A DNA stretch of 64,000 nt from Macropodus opercularis (Eukaryota > Chordata > Actinopteri > Anabantiformes > Osphronemidae). Location: contig CM061090.1 of assembly GCA_030770545.1 (NCBI GenBank), forward strand, positions 17,022,501-17,086,500, given 5' to 3'. The notes under the pieces are model-generated. The model saw only the letters and a list, made by a program, of their open reading frames with translations, did not search any database and was not told where the DNA came from. Positions 48,656-60,740 of the stretch are shown here, one piece after another; position 1 is the stretch's first letter, and each line of letters begins with the position of its first letter. Both the position numbers and the translations under genes were made by a program.

Positions 48656-51600
48656 AGCATGTTTTTATATTAAAATGTTTTTATTTCTATATCTATATCA
48701 GATCCACATAAGAAAGAAGATGCAAAGCTCTCATGAACACTTCTGTCCCAGAAAGCAGCAGTTTTCATAATAGCTTTTAAAATCGAAAGCACTTGTCCAT
48801 ACTGTAACTGACAGCAGACCACGATAGCTGGTGAGCAGCTAAACAGCCAAACACTGAGCTCAGTAGCTGGAGGAGCCCAAAACAGACCTAAGACAAGTAG
48901 GAACGTTGCACTTAGATTCATCAGCTGGTCAGAAATCCAATTTCCAAATGCAGGTTGATGGTTCTCTGTGACTATTTTAATTACTAACCAGAATTGTCAG
49001 GAAATAATGAAACAGACTCTAGTTTAGTTTATAAGTGACACTGCCCTTTATCCTATTCATGTGAGATTGAAGAAGACTAAATTCTCCTAAGCACAGTCAG
49101 TTTAGCTGCCTGATGAATCATGGCCTCCTGCGACCAATTGTGATTCAACAAAGCCTCTGGCTGTCAACATGATGAGCCCTTCCTGTAGGCAGCTGAAGTC
49201 ATGTGGAGAATCCGCCCAGCCCACAGCAGGGGTGGCCATCTGAAGTAGCAGGAGTTTCCGTTAGTCCGGTAGACCTGTGGGCTGGCAGCGAGCGCTGTTT
49301 GTGTGGCGGGGTCATAAAATCATCACATCTCATCGGTCTTTGTTATGCAGCCAACTTCATGGCCAGAGAAGTGGGCAGTCTGTGGGTTGGTTGTGGTGAA
49401 ACAGTCTGGGACGACGTTTTTGGGAGATTTCTTGTTTATCACAGCTTGTCGCAGCACATCCGGACTTCCTGTGTCTAAGTCACAGTGAGTTGATTTAGAG
49501 CCAACTTAATCATCCCCATTGTTGTCCTACTTTTCCAGTACTGTTGCAGCTCCAGTTAACTTTTTCGGCCGCGTGCTGTTCAGGGTACAAGCACACTGAA
49601 CCAAACCATCAAAACATGAGCTGCACTTCTTTATTTCCTCTTCATGGTGGGTACCACAAACCAAGTTGCATGTGTGCAAAAAATGGAAACTTAAAGACAG
49701 ACTCGAATCCAATCTGTGAGACCAAATTTATTAAACTAGTATTAAATAATACAGGTGAAGTAATTCAAGGTCAATATAACTGCTGGCAGGTGAATGTATG
49801 TACCTACCAGAAAACGTGGTCAATTTAATACAGGGCTAAAAACTGTAGCTGCTCATAACAATAATAGTAATAATGTTCCCTACTAATCTGAGTAATTCAA
49901 TTTGAGCTAAAGCAGACAATGAATTCATCCACAGGTTTAACAGAGAGGCCCAGGAGAGAATTAGACATGAAGTAAAAATCAATAAGACCCAACAGCAAAG
50001 AGTCTTGTAGTATAAAAATCATAATCTTTGTGTTATCCTTTGTGTTAGATTATATTTCTTTTCATGCTGTGACTCATTTACGGTTCCTGCTGCGGCAACC
50101 TGAACCTCCTGGCGAGATCAACAGGGTTTATCTTATCTAATCAAAACTAATATGATCTAATTCAGCCAGTGAAAACTTCAGTTAAATTGTAATTATGATA
50201 CTATGCAGCCTAAATGTTCATTTTTTTCTTCATGGCAGTGTTTTCATTTCATTTTACTGTTTTGTTGTGCAGCTCACTTTAGAACAGTAGCTGTAGCTGT
50301 AGTGCGACTCTTTACGTGAATCATTTACTTCTAGAGTGACATTTGAATCCACATACAGACAGAATTTTGAGTCAAAGGTTTCTATTTCTGGAAAGCGATA
50401 CTCAACACATGTTGTATTTGTCATCCTGCCAGAGTGGACTAGTCTGATCTCCTTAAATGAACTCATTTATAAGTTTGTGGTTACATCAGCCGGGCTGTGC
50501 CGGTTCTGATCTTCTAAGCTGTTAACTGTCAGTCTGCGTTGAGGCGCGGTGATAATTTGGTGTAAGCTATGATATTAGGCCCAGGAATTTGCTGCAACGA
50601 AGTCCCTACAAATGAGGTATTTCACATGCAGATGAAGCCTAACATCGTAACGCATCACCCAGGCAGAGACACGTCTGTTATGTAGCCTAAACATTCGCCA
50701 CTGAGGCAGAAGATTGCTCCTTTTCAAATGTCAGGAGGACGAGAAAATGCTGAGAAACGAAATCATGCTCATCAATACACATACTAGGAAGCGAACGCGC
50801 TCCTCTTCTGATGAAGTTAACAGGTAAGATGCGGATCCAGCCTTGTTATTATACCCATAGTAAAAACTATATGGACACAGACGTTTCAGCCGTATGTTAT
50901 CTCTGAGGATCTCATTTTAAAAATCTTGCCGCGGCCTCCTGGGAGGGCTTTGCCCAAGCTTCTAGAACTAGACTGCCAGGATTTGCTCCCATTCTGCCCC
51001 AGAAACATTAATGAATTCGACACTGATGTAAAGTCTGGCTATTAAATTCATCTATAAGTCACTGTAGTCTGAGACGCAGAGATTTTCCTCTTGTGTTGCT
51101 TGTTTTGCATCTCTAAATAACATTGTGCAAAAGAGAAACACTCCAAAGGAGCTGGAGTGACGTGTGAACAGATGTTCACCATCACTCTCTTAAGACACAG
51201 AACTTAAGATTTTTGGCTCAGTTCATCCTTTTCATTTTTAATGTGGGAATTTTAATTATCACCTTAAGTTATGTTGAAGTAGATTTCCTAACACGTTTTA
51301 GTGTTAAGAGCCAGTTTTTTACACCTTTGCGATTGAAAAGTGTAAAATATTATTTCGAGCCAACTTACTTCACACCTAAGATATTTTACATTTTTACAAG
51401 TTATATATTATTGTTCTATGTTTTAATATTGTTCTTTAGGAAAAAGCTTTTTTCAAAGCTGGTCACTCAGTTAAATGTGTCTGAAAAATGTAACAACGTC
51501 TGTACGATTAAAATACTATTATTCTGTCAATACCATCAAATGTTACTGCACAGTTTCTTCAATTTGCACCAAGTTGCATTATCACAATGATATAAAAGGC

Positions 51601-54600
51601 TGAAAACTGCCGTGGATGTGCACATCTATGTGTTATTTCTAAACTACTAAGATACCATAATTCAATTCAGTGCATTTCAGACATTTTAATGACCCATACT
51701 GAGTGTTGTCTCCTGGTTTCCATCATAGCATCAACATGCTTCCACCTTCGCCTATTGAGAAGCAATAAAAGTGTTACTTGAGAGATGGCAGAGAGAACGC
51801 AGCTTTAAATGATCTGCCAGAGGCTATTTGCCTCATTGCCCTTAGTGATGGCTCTAAAAGCTAAATTGTCTTCAAGTTGGGCTTGTTTTGTTTTCCATTT
51901 TTCGCCCATAAAATAGGCTACTTTTGAGGCTGAGAGGCTCTTTGCGTGTGTATTATTATTATTTTTGGGGGTGATTTATGTAGGAGCGAGGTTTCTGCTG
52001 CGCATTCACTGTCTCTCCTCACGTTGTTTCATAGAATGAGAGCGTAATAAGATAAAAAAAAAAAAGAAAAAGCTCAAACTTATGCATTGAGTCTCAACGA
52101 ATTTCAAGGCTAAAATATGATAAGCTGTCGGGAAAGTGAACTTCAATCCATCTCATAGTAAAACCACCATATTGCATTTGATTAAACTTGCATTTGTGGT
52201 TCACCATGTGGAAAATGGAGGTAAACTGAAAAGCGGTCTGCTTTGAGTATGTCTTCTTTTAAACCGACTCTACGCGATGGAGGAAGGTATGAGCTCAGTC
52301 TCTCAACTCGATTATCTAGTGAAAGGCATTGCACTGACTCCACCTCGCAATGATCGTGATGCTCTTTTTGAAAGTCCGGATAATGTCGTTTTTCACTAGT
52401 CTTACTTGCTGGAATTTGATTCTGTGGTTGCACTTGAGACCTGATGAGCTGACTGTCTCAATTTCAGGAGCACTAAAACTAAAGCTCTCATCCCGGCTGC
52501 ACTGTTATTGTAGGAGAGAGACCTAAACATGAGCTTTTTACCACAGAGACATGAATCATAGCACCTTATATCCTACTGTAGGTGCTTATTATTAGATTCA
52601 GTCCTGGAAAAAAAAACTCAATAAAAGTGTAATGAATTTCATAAAAGTCACTGTGGATAACTTATTAGGAACACTGCATATTTTGTGTCATTCAGAGTTG
52701 TCATTATCCCAAAAAACATAAAGAAAAAGAACAACATTGCATGCTTAAAGTAAACTGGTGAAACAGCAGCAAAACCAGAAAAGAAACATCACAAACAAGC
52801 AGCACAAACTATATAGTAGCTTGACTACCTCTGCATTTTTGTAAGTTGGCCTCTAACAGAAAGTAAAAGTCACCTCATCAGCACTTACCTGAGTTTAGTC
52901 AGGGGAATGCCCTTTTCCAGGTGCCCGCTTTATTCTTAGACGAATATACATAATGTGCATTGCAGGTTTTTAATCTAAAATAGGCGCCTGTTTTCAGTAT
53001 GTACTGCTCTTTGAATTAGACACAGCACAGAGACACTCGCAGAGAAGGTGCTGCGGTGTTACGGCCAGTAACAAGGGTGAAGTCACAGCTGCAACCTACA
53101 CCACAGACACTTCAGCAAGGTGTAGACTTGTTGACATCGGGGCTTAAAACGGGAGCTGCTGATGAGAGGACGCACAGCCACTGATGTCTTTACGCAGAAA
53201 TCAGGTGATTCACTATTAGCTCAGGTTTGTGGAGAAATTATTATAAACTCCCAGAAAAATTAGACGCAAAATGATTGAGTACTCATAACTAAATAGTAAA
53301 ATCCCAGAATTCATATCAGAATTCTCCCCCTGCTGTATTTTTAAGTACATTATTATTGAAAACAAGCCAGTGAATTCTACTGGCAGTCACACAGCCCCAC
53401 ATGATAACACTACCTCTACCATCAGAGCCTGTGCTTTAGATCACGAGCAGTCGCTTCCCTTTTCTAAGCCCTTCTCTTGTGAAAGTATCACGTGTGAGAC
53501 CATTACGTTTTTTGTCTGTTTTTGAGACTTGCCATTGTTATTGGACTGGTGAAATATTCTCTTGATTGTCAATATGAACACATATCTGCCGGCCTCCTGA
53601 TGGATCATCTTGTTTTTTTTTCGCCACATCTAATGTTTGTGCTTACTTCAGTATCAGTTTTGATATTTCAACCTAATTGTATCTGTTCAGCCTAAACACT
53701 TAATTCAATAATAAACTCCTAGATTGTGGAGTTGTTATGCAACACCTGACACCTTGTTTCAGAACACCTTCCACAGGCGACTGTGTGAACCAAAGATGCA
53801 ACTATCATGATACTATCAAGATAAACAGTGTTGCTTGTCTTTAAGGTTTGCTTTTTAACAATTATCCATTCCACTGTATTGTCGCATGCCCTTTGACCTC
53901 TGGCATGCCAACCGAGTGTTCACAGTGTTACCTGTAATCCAATTAGCTAGTGTTGACGTTCTGCAGCTTGCAGTGTCACCCTTGGTGAACTCAACCCACA
54001 CCGTCACGTAGCAGTCTAGTGGGAGACTCGGCTTAATTGCCACCTCACGCTCTGTGTTTCTCCCTCTCTTGACTGGATCTCAGTGGAAAAATAAATACAT
54101 GTTTTATCTTTTTCTTCCATATGTACAGTAGTTGAATGAGTAAAAGTTGGTTGACTGTGTCAGAAGCGACATTAACGACTGCATTGTGTTGGTGATTCTC
54201 ATCTGTAAAGCTGAGATCTGGGAATGTGATGATGTTACTAAAAATAGTTTGGCTGCAGCAGAGCATGCAAACAAACACATTCAACCAAGCTCCTTAATTT
54301 TGTGATTATGGTGTTAATGTAACCAAGAGAAATTATGGTCGACTCAACAACACACTCATTTGGTTTTTATATCACAAAGCCTTCTAACCTTCCATTTAGA
54401 ATTTATTCATGGTGCCATGTAAAAGTTGAATAAATATTTTTTTTGCAGTTATAAGGATCCTAAGTTGCCATAATTCAGGGTTTCATGGTTTGTAATTTAT
54501 TCCATTGATAAAAGATTTTAAGGTGCTTCTGTGCATTCTTTATGTAACATCTCCTCTTGCCTGGACATTCAAGAGACCCATACAGTGGAGCTCCTGTGCT

Positions 54601-57600
54601 CAGAAGGCCCCATCTGCCACTGTCTCTCTCTGATTAGCCAGCTTGTGCTAATCATGTTGTTTTATGATATCGTCTTTGGAGAAAAGCAAACAAAGTGAGT
54701 TTCCACGCAAACGTTGGAACTCGCGCTGGCGCTGAGCGGGACTGTGCCTGGTTCTGCAATTTCAGCGCTCAAAATAGTAATTACCTGCAATCTTTGATGT
54801 CCCTGAATGCGCCGAAGGAAGCGCCATAAAAGGCAGCTAATGTTAGTAGTGTTGATTGTAAACAGCAATGTAGTTGTTTTATTTATCTGCAGATCGTTCT
54901 CCCCTACAGCGTATTGGTAACGGTAATCATTTGTGTTTAACAAACTGCTTACAACTTGCAAATTGGCTACATGCTGGTGTTGCCGTTCTTAGTGTTAAGC
55001 CAGTTCAGCTTTACTAACCACGGAGCGTCTGTTTGACATGACTGGCAGTGGGAGCTGACATATTGGATGATGAATATAAACACTAATGCATCGATGCACT
55101 TGAGGCAGTGTGCGTGTGTTATATAATCAGAACTGATAACTTCAATGGGTTCTTTCACCCCCATGAGCAATAATATATTTCTGTTTGACTGCCTGTGTCT
55201 ATAGCTACGGTACATGCTGTGTTATGTCTAATTCCTTGTTCCTTTTAATACACTATCTGGCAGTTGAATCACGGAAACTCAACTTCTTCCTCGTTATATT
55301 GAAACGTTCAGCCTCCAGGTTGTTTTCACTTCACAACTTCTCATTGGGGGAAAACGAACGAAGGGCAGGATTTGTTATTGTAAAATTATCCGTTCTTTCG
55401 ACGCTGGCAATGCGAGGACTAAATATGTTAGTGTTCATCAGCTGAAGCTGGAAAGAAGCTCTTGAAGGCATTATCTTGTTAAAATCTGGGAATAGAAATG
55501 GGGACCAGTCCGGCGACGCGTGATTGACCCTTTTTAGGGGTTAAGAGATTACATCCAAGATATTTAGTCACTAAACGTGTATTTTCAGCCCCTACAGTAT
55601 AACCACAGGTTGACACAACACGGCAAACAGACACAGACGTTTAGCACCTGAATACAAGGTTTACTGTTGTCACTTTTGATCTGCTGCTGCTGCAACCTTG
55701 TTACTATTGTCAATGTTTCATCAGTGACCACCACTTTTCCTCTTCTCTTCTCTTTCTTTATGCTTTGTATCCTCTGCCTAGTGTCCCCCTTTCTGCACGG
55801 CATCATCTGTCATATTTGGGGCCTGTTCAGTTGGTGATTCAGATGTGCAGCGTCACCACCAGCACCCTCTGATTCTCTCCCACTCTCTTTTGTGCACTTT
55901 TATTTCTGTCGTCTCTTTTCCTCTCTCTTTTTGTTCCGCTGGCTGTTTCTTAGACTTGTATTTCCATCGCTGTCAGTCTCTTCTCCTCAAAGCCTTTGTC
56001 GTCGTCCATCCGTTCCATGGGATATTTCCTCGTTCGTGTCACACTGTGCTCGTTTGCTTGGGGTAGCTGGGGACAGTTTGCGTAAATGCGCCTGTTTGAC
56101 CTTTCCGCTGTGTCCCATTTACTGTATGTAAGTCAGACAGCAGAGTATAGTGTCTGTTTCTGGCAGAGGCAACCTGAACATCCCTACCGCGAGTCGCGTT
56201 CGGCATTTTCAACTTCCCTTGACCAGCGGCACATTTCTATGTTGTTCTCTCGGAAGCTGCCACGTGGCGGCGAGCATCCAAGGTCAACTCGCTGTGCCCC
56301 TGCACAGATAGCCTGGCTTTTTTTTTTTTTGCGGTGCTGGCCTGTCAGCAAAAGTGGGCAGGGATGGATGGCTTTGCCTTGAGGGTAAGAGAGCATGATA
56401 GAGAGGGGGGGTGGGTGCAGGCATACAGGGGTACTCCCTTATGGGACTCATTTGATTGCTTTTTCACTGCATTGCCACTTTCTTCCCCCCCCCCTTCTTC
56501 TGCTCAGTATACCTCTGTCTATCAGGTGCCATCTGTTTCAGCTCAGACGAGGATGTTTGTAGCTGCTGAAACACCTGCTTTACAAACTTAATGAATCTAG
56601 TGGCATGTATTGGGAACAATACTGCAAGCGCCAAGAGGGGGCCCTGAGTCATTTATTTTATTATTCATTCATTTGTTGCGGCGCGCTATTTGGCGTCCGA
56701 TGCTTTACGAGGGTTCTGGTTGGGAAATCATTGTACTGTAGATGTTAGCTATTTCGTCTTGCACAGATGAATTTCAGTTTGCACTTCAAACACAATGCAG
56801 CGGTTATGCAAGTTTTTTCAGGTTCCTTCGGGCGTGGGTGTCTTGCTCATTTGTCAGACTAACGGTGTTGAGTGTCCTTGATGAGGTCAACAGCAACTGT
56901 AAGGCAAGCGAGAGATGACTACTACTGTACAGCCACGCTCGCAGCTATGTGAGACTACACTTTGTGCTAACAAGTGTTAAAGTGCAAAAATTAAAAGGAA
57001 AGCACAGTGGATACCTCATTTCTACCTAGACTAGATGTGACTAAATGCATTAACTAGACTAATCCTCAACAAATTTACCCTGTGCATGACTCTTACCAAA
57101 CCATACGCTAGTCTAAGCAAGTAAAAACTGGGACTGTAGGATTGTATGTCTGTACCATTTTTGGATGCAGCCAATCCATAAATTGGTGAAGCGTTACACT
57201 GTTTAGAAATCAGTAGACCTCATCAACATGATTGAAATCTGTCCAATAGTGGCTCACATATCCAAATCTGGACAGATCATCGGAGCCAGTAGACTGTGTA
57301 GAAAGTTTGAGAATAAGTCAACTACAAAAAAATAATAAGAATACTGCAAAGTAGAGACCTTGCTGCACAGTGTCAGATTCCTTGTGGGGGGGGGCAGTGG
57401 CTTCTCAATAGGCTTAGTCATGGTGAGACACATTTAATTCTACTCCGAGCTGCACTGCTTACTCTGCAGTCAAAAAAGACGCCTTGGCCTTATATCTGGC
57501 AAATGGCGGAAGGGGCGTCCCCGCTGAAACATACTGTACACATGAAAGGATAAATGCCTAAATGATAGCCTGAGAGACGAGAAGCATTTAATACAAGCCG

Positions 57601-57787
57601 TAAACAGGCGCATGGGCAAAAGGACCCTTTCCCACAATCCCCCCTTTTTCTCTGATGTTCATCATTTTCTGTTCTTTCATCTTGTGTTTTTTGCTCCCGT
57701 AGCTTTTGATCCGTACTTCCCAGCCCACATCTACTTAAGATGAAGCCATTTTTCCCCTCCACCCAGCACTTCCTCACTCGTACCCTG

Positions 57788-57818
<31 letters not shown>

Positions 57819-57832
57819 TTCTCTCTTTCTCT
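57788..57832 (+). repeat. CT-rich microsatellite
   Basis: A run of CT dinucleotides is followed by TTTCTCTC units over 45 bases. Confidence 0.9.
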
Positions 57833-58586
57833 GGGTATCCTCTGCGCTTTTATAACAGCCAGTGTAATGGATCAAATGTCAAGTAAAAAAAGCTGTCGCT
57901 TTCGCCATCAAGTTCTTTGATCAGTTTGTTACTGGAGCTAGTGATCGTGCCTCCACTCGCCAGCACTATCCCCAGCAAGTACATTAGTGATGGCCTGTGC
58001 TAATTGCTAGCTCACGGAAGCCTCTTCGCCTTGGTGGAGGAGACGTGGGTGGCAGCGTGACTGGTAGCTCCTTGTCAATCTTGTGTCCCAGTAGGTCGCC
58101 ACTGAGCCTGGAGCATGCCTCGGTGTTCAATACTTTTTATTGAATACTGCATGACTTTTACTGCATTTACTGCAGTTTTCACAGCTTTGTTTTGGTGGAG
58201 CCTGACAGGAAAGTTGACTTTTGAGTCTGTCACTGATGTTTCACAGCCTCGTAATGAAAAGCTTTTTTTTTTTTTTTTGGTATTTAGTAATATTGTAGGA
58301 TGCATAAACGGAATCGCTGACAAACGGACGGCGATTTTCACTAAGGTGGATATTTCATAGCAGAAATAGAAATAATAACAGTATTAATACTGATCTGTGT
58401 GAAACGCGAGGAAGGAGCTGTAGCTTATGCGGTACGGCAGCAGGGCAACAATTTTCCCTATGGGAATTTAAAATAGCCAAAAGAAAAATAATGCCCTAGG
58501 GTATTATCAAAGCATAAAACAGCTCAAAACAAAACGTACTCCAACATGGATTAAACCTGGTCTTTGTTTTCTTTTTGTCTCTGCAG

Positions 58587-58658
58587 GTATACTTATACCC
58601 TGTGCCCGTTCAATCAAGTCTCTCAGAAGAGCACTGCGGGAACAGAGGTCTCATTAGG
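58587..58658 (+). CDS. prkcsh: PRKCSH-like exon: MRH domain, Leu-Cys-Pro-Phe segment
   Basis: This exon is 72 bases, entered and left in phase 2, with acceptor TTGTCTCTGCAG and donor TTAGG|GTAAGT. After completing the Glu codon it reads YTYTLCPFNQVSQKS followed by TAGTEVSLG. PRKCSH has YVYRLCPFKLVSQKPKLGGSPTSLG here, and the boundary after SLG, before the TWGSW exon, also agrees. The next exon, carrying the rest of the mannose-binding site, should follow downstream. I do not see it before 64000. Confidence 0.87.
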
Positions 58659-60700
58659 GTAAGTGCCTCAATCTTGTCCACTTTGGGCTCCACAGGTAAA
58701 AATCACCCTTAAAAATAACCACTCATGACATTTGAGGAGACAGCGAAGAAACTACTACTTCTGTAACTCCTGAATGCAATATCTGGGATTAGATATTAAA
58801 ATGATTAATTACAATGTGCGGAATTCAAGTAATGCCTTTGCCGAAGAGCTTCACAGTATCGTGTGTGCTGTGGCAATGAGAGGTTGATTTTAAAGGCAGA
58901 GGTGTTTTAAAGAAAGGCTTTTTATTCGCCCAAGTGACCTAAGTGACACAAAAGAAGAAACAACCAAATGCTATAGCAAAAGAACTTTAATATTAAAACC
59001 TTAAACTATAACAGCTAAAATAGTGTTATTCCTATTCTCTACATTCATTCAAGCCTGGTAGGTATTAAAGGCAGCTTTATGAGGTGAAGTTAAGGCTAAG
59101 TGAAGAATACATTTATGGTGTGGCCGACGCTGTGCTCGACACAGAAACGTTGTTCCTTTCTTATTTAGACCAATTAGATACATTCACCTCACAGAAGTTT
59201 TCGTTTCCAGGACGCAGCTGAATCAAATCCCACCGCTCTTATGAAAGCTTTTGTAATCCTTGTTAAAAGACTCACATGAAGTTACCCAAGGCCAATATTT
59301 GAGTTTTTTATTGTTATTTAATCTCTGTTAGACGTGATATTACCTCCAGTCAATCGCTAACAGATCTCTGTTATAGTTTTAATACCTTTTGATCATTGAC
59401 AAATGGGCCAGTGTCACATACTGCTGGGGTTGTATTTCTTTAGCCTTGAAGGGCTCCAGTTTCATCTAAAGGATTATGTGCTGGTCTTTTATCATCCCCC
59501 TCGGGACTGAGAGTGTCCACTGGTGGACACGGCATCAAAATGTCTGCAAGCAGTGAAAGATGCGACAAAGTCCTCATGTGACCTTTTAGGTGGCACAGGA
59601 CAGCACAGTCTGCTCCTCGGGACTGTGTGTACGCTGAATGGACGGGAACAGTCTGCAGAAACAAATTTAGTCGGATTATTCATCAGAACATACACTGTAC
59701 TTAGGAGTGAATTAAATTGTGGAGCTCATTACGCATTATCCGCTAATAGACGCTGAGAGGAGGTTGGGACAATGGTAACTAGTAAATCTGTCACAGAATG
59801 GCCTAAAAATGTCTGTTTTGTATTGGCAAACAGTAGATTACGTTGTGTGCTAAGGCTGTAACGAGCTATATGTGCATTCAGACTGGAGGATGCCACAGGA
59901 GACGTAATGAAAAGGTTTTCAGGTTTCGATATCGATACTGATATGGAGACAATTCTAATTGTGTGTATGTTATTATTTTAAGTATGTATAAAAGAGACTG
60001 AGATTAAGATTATGGTCCATCAATGCGATTTCCAATGTATTTCTATACTTTTTCCACCCACTATGTATTATCTTCTTTTTCTTATAACAGAAACTAAGTT
60101 TGAAACATTGGGAGTCACTTATCAGCCAGGTTTATGCTTCTATAATCACGTCACATCAACTTTTCCTCCTTCCTATTATTGCAACATCTCTGTCAGACAG
60201 ACAAAAGAAAAACAACCTATATATCATACTGATATTTTCCATATTTTTATTTTCTCATGTGTGAATTTTAGATTTGAGGTGATAATTATTGGATGTCGCT
60301 TCACTGTCCTTTTGCTCTTTCTCATTAGCCTTAACCGTCTGTCACGCAGCACTTTTACAGAGTGTAATTATGGAAACGCTATTCCATCGACTTTGACACC
60401 TCTTCGGGAAAAAAGCTTTTATGATTCTCTGCAACTCCTCCCTGAAGTGGAGGTTTCGACTGCAGGGCTGTGTCGGTTCTTCAGGCACATAGGCAAATTA
60501 TTTGTTTGGCGCCCAGATAATATAAAGACTTAAATGACCTCAGACAATTCACAGTGTCAAAACATGTTATCTCCTTTGAAATACGATGCTTTCGGGTTGA
60601 AGGAGGGCTGTAAAGATAATGGATGACCCATTATACTTCTCTGAACATATAGTTTCCCCTTCAGTTGGCACATGAATTGAAATCTAAAGCACGACTGTGT

Positions 60701-60740
<40 letters not shown>

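Larger units (their letters stand above)
44565..58586 (+). other. Intron (about 14 kb)
   Basis: The donor is GTAAGT and the acceptor TTGTCTCTGCAG. It contains an AAAT repeat (44607-44633), a 12-bp direct duplication (45079-45102), A runs at about 47691 and 47759, a teleost dispersed repeat (48431-48655), poly-T at about 56321 and 58264, and a CT repeat (57788-57832). No exon of another gene could be supported. Confidence 0.65.
8086..58658 (+). other. prkcsh: Partial gene: glucosidase II beta subunit-like (PRKCSH family), six recognised exons
   Basis: Six exons spread over about 50 kb spell a protein that follows the C-terminal half of the glucosidase II beta subunit. In that family, this ER-luminal non-catalytic partner of the alpha subunit binds mannose on N-glycans through an MRH domain and helps trim glucose during glycoprotein quality control. 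What is seen: a segment like the one just after the second EF-hand (ALLGGGRQMDLTKF), a short linker, a helical run ending VNMEIR-SDLQKKLAIDYG, then SQCYKL and YTLCPFNQVSQK ending VSLG. The splice phases of the last four exons agree (0, 1, 2, 2, 2). Upstream exons (signal peptide, LDLa repeats, EF-hands) and the C-terminal MRH half with its ER-retention signal are outside the window. The sequence is clearly diverged from vertebrate PRKCSH as I recall it, so a diverged paralogue is possible. The symbol is a family-level call. Confidence 0.72.

Noticed and set aside
60012..60533. 173-codon plus-strand ORF
   Set aside because: It has hydrophobic, AT-driven composition with no motif, no repeat-family match I can recognise and no splice context. 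It lies wholly inside the last intron.
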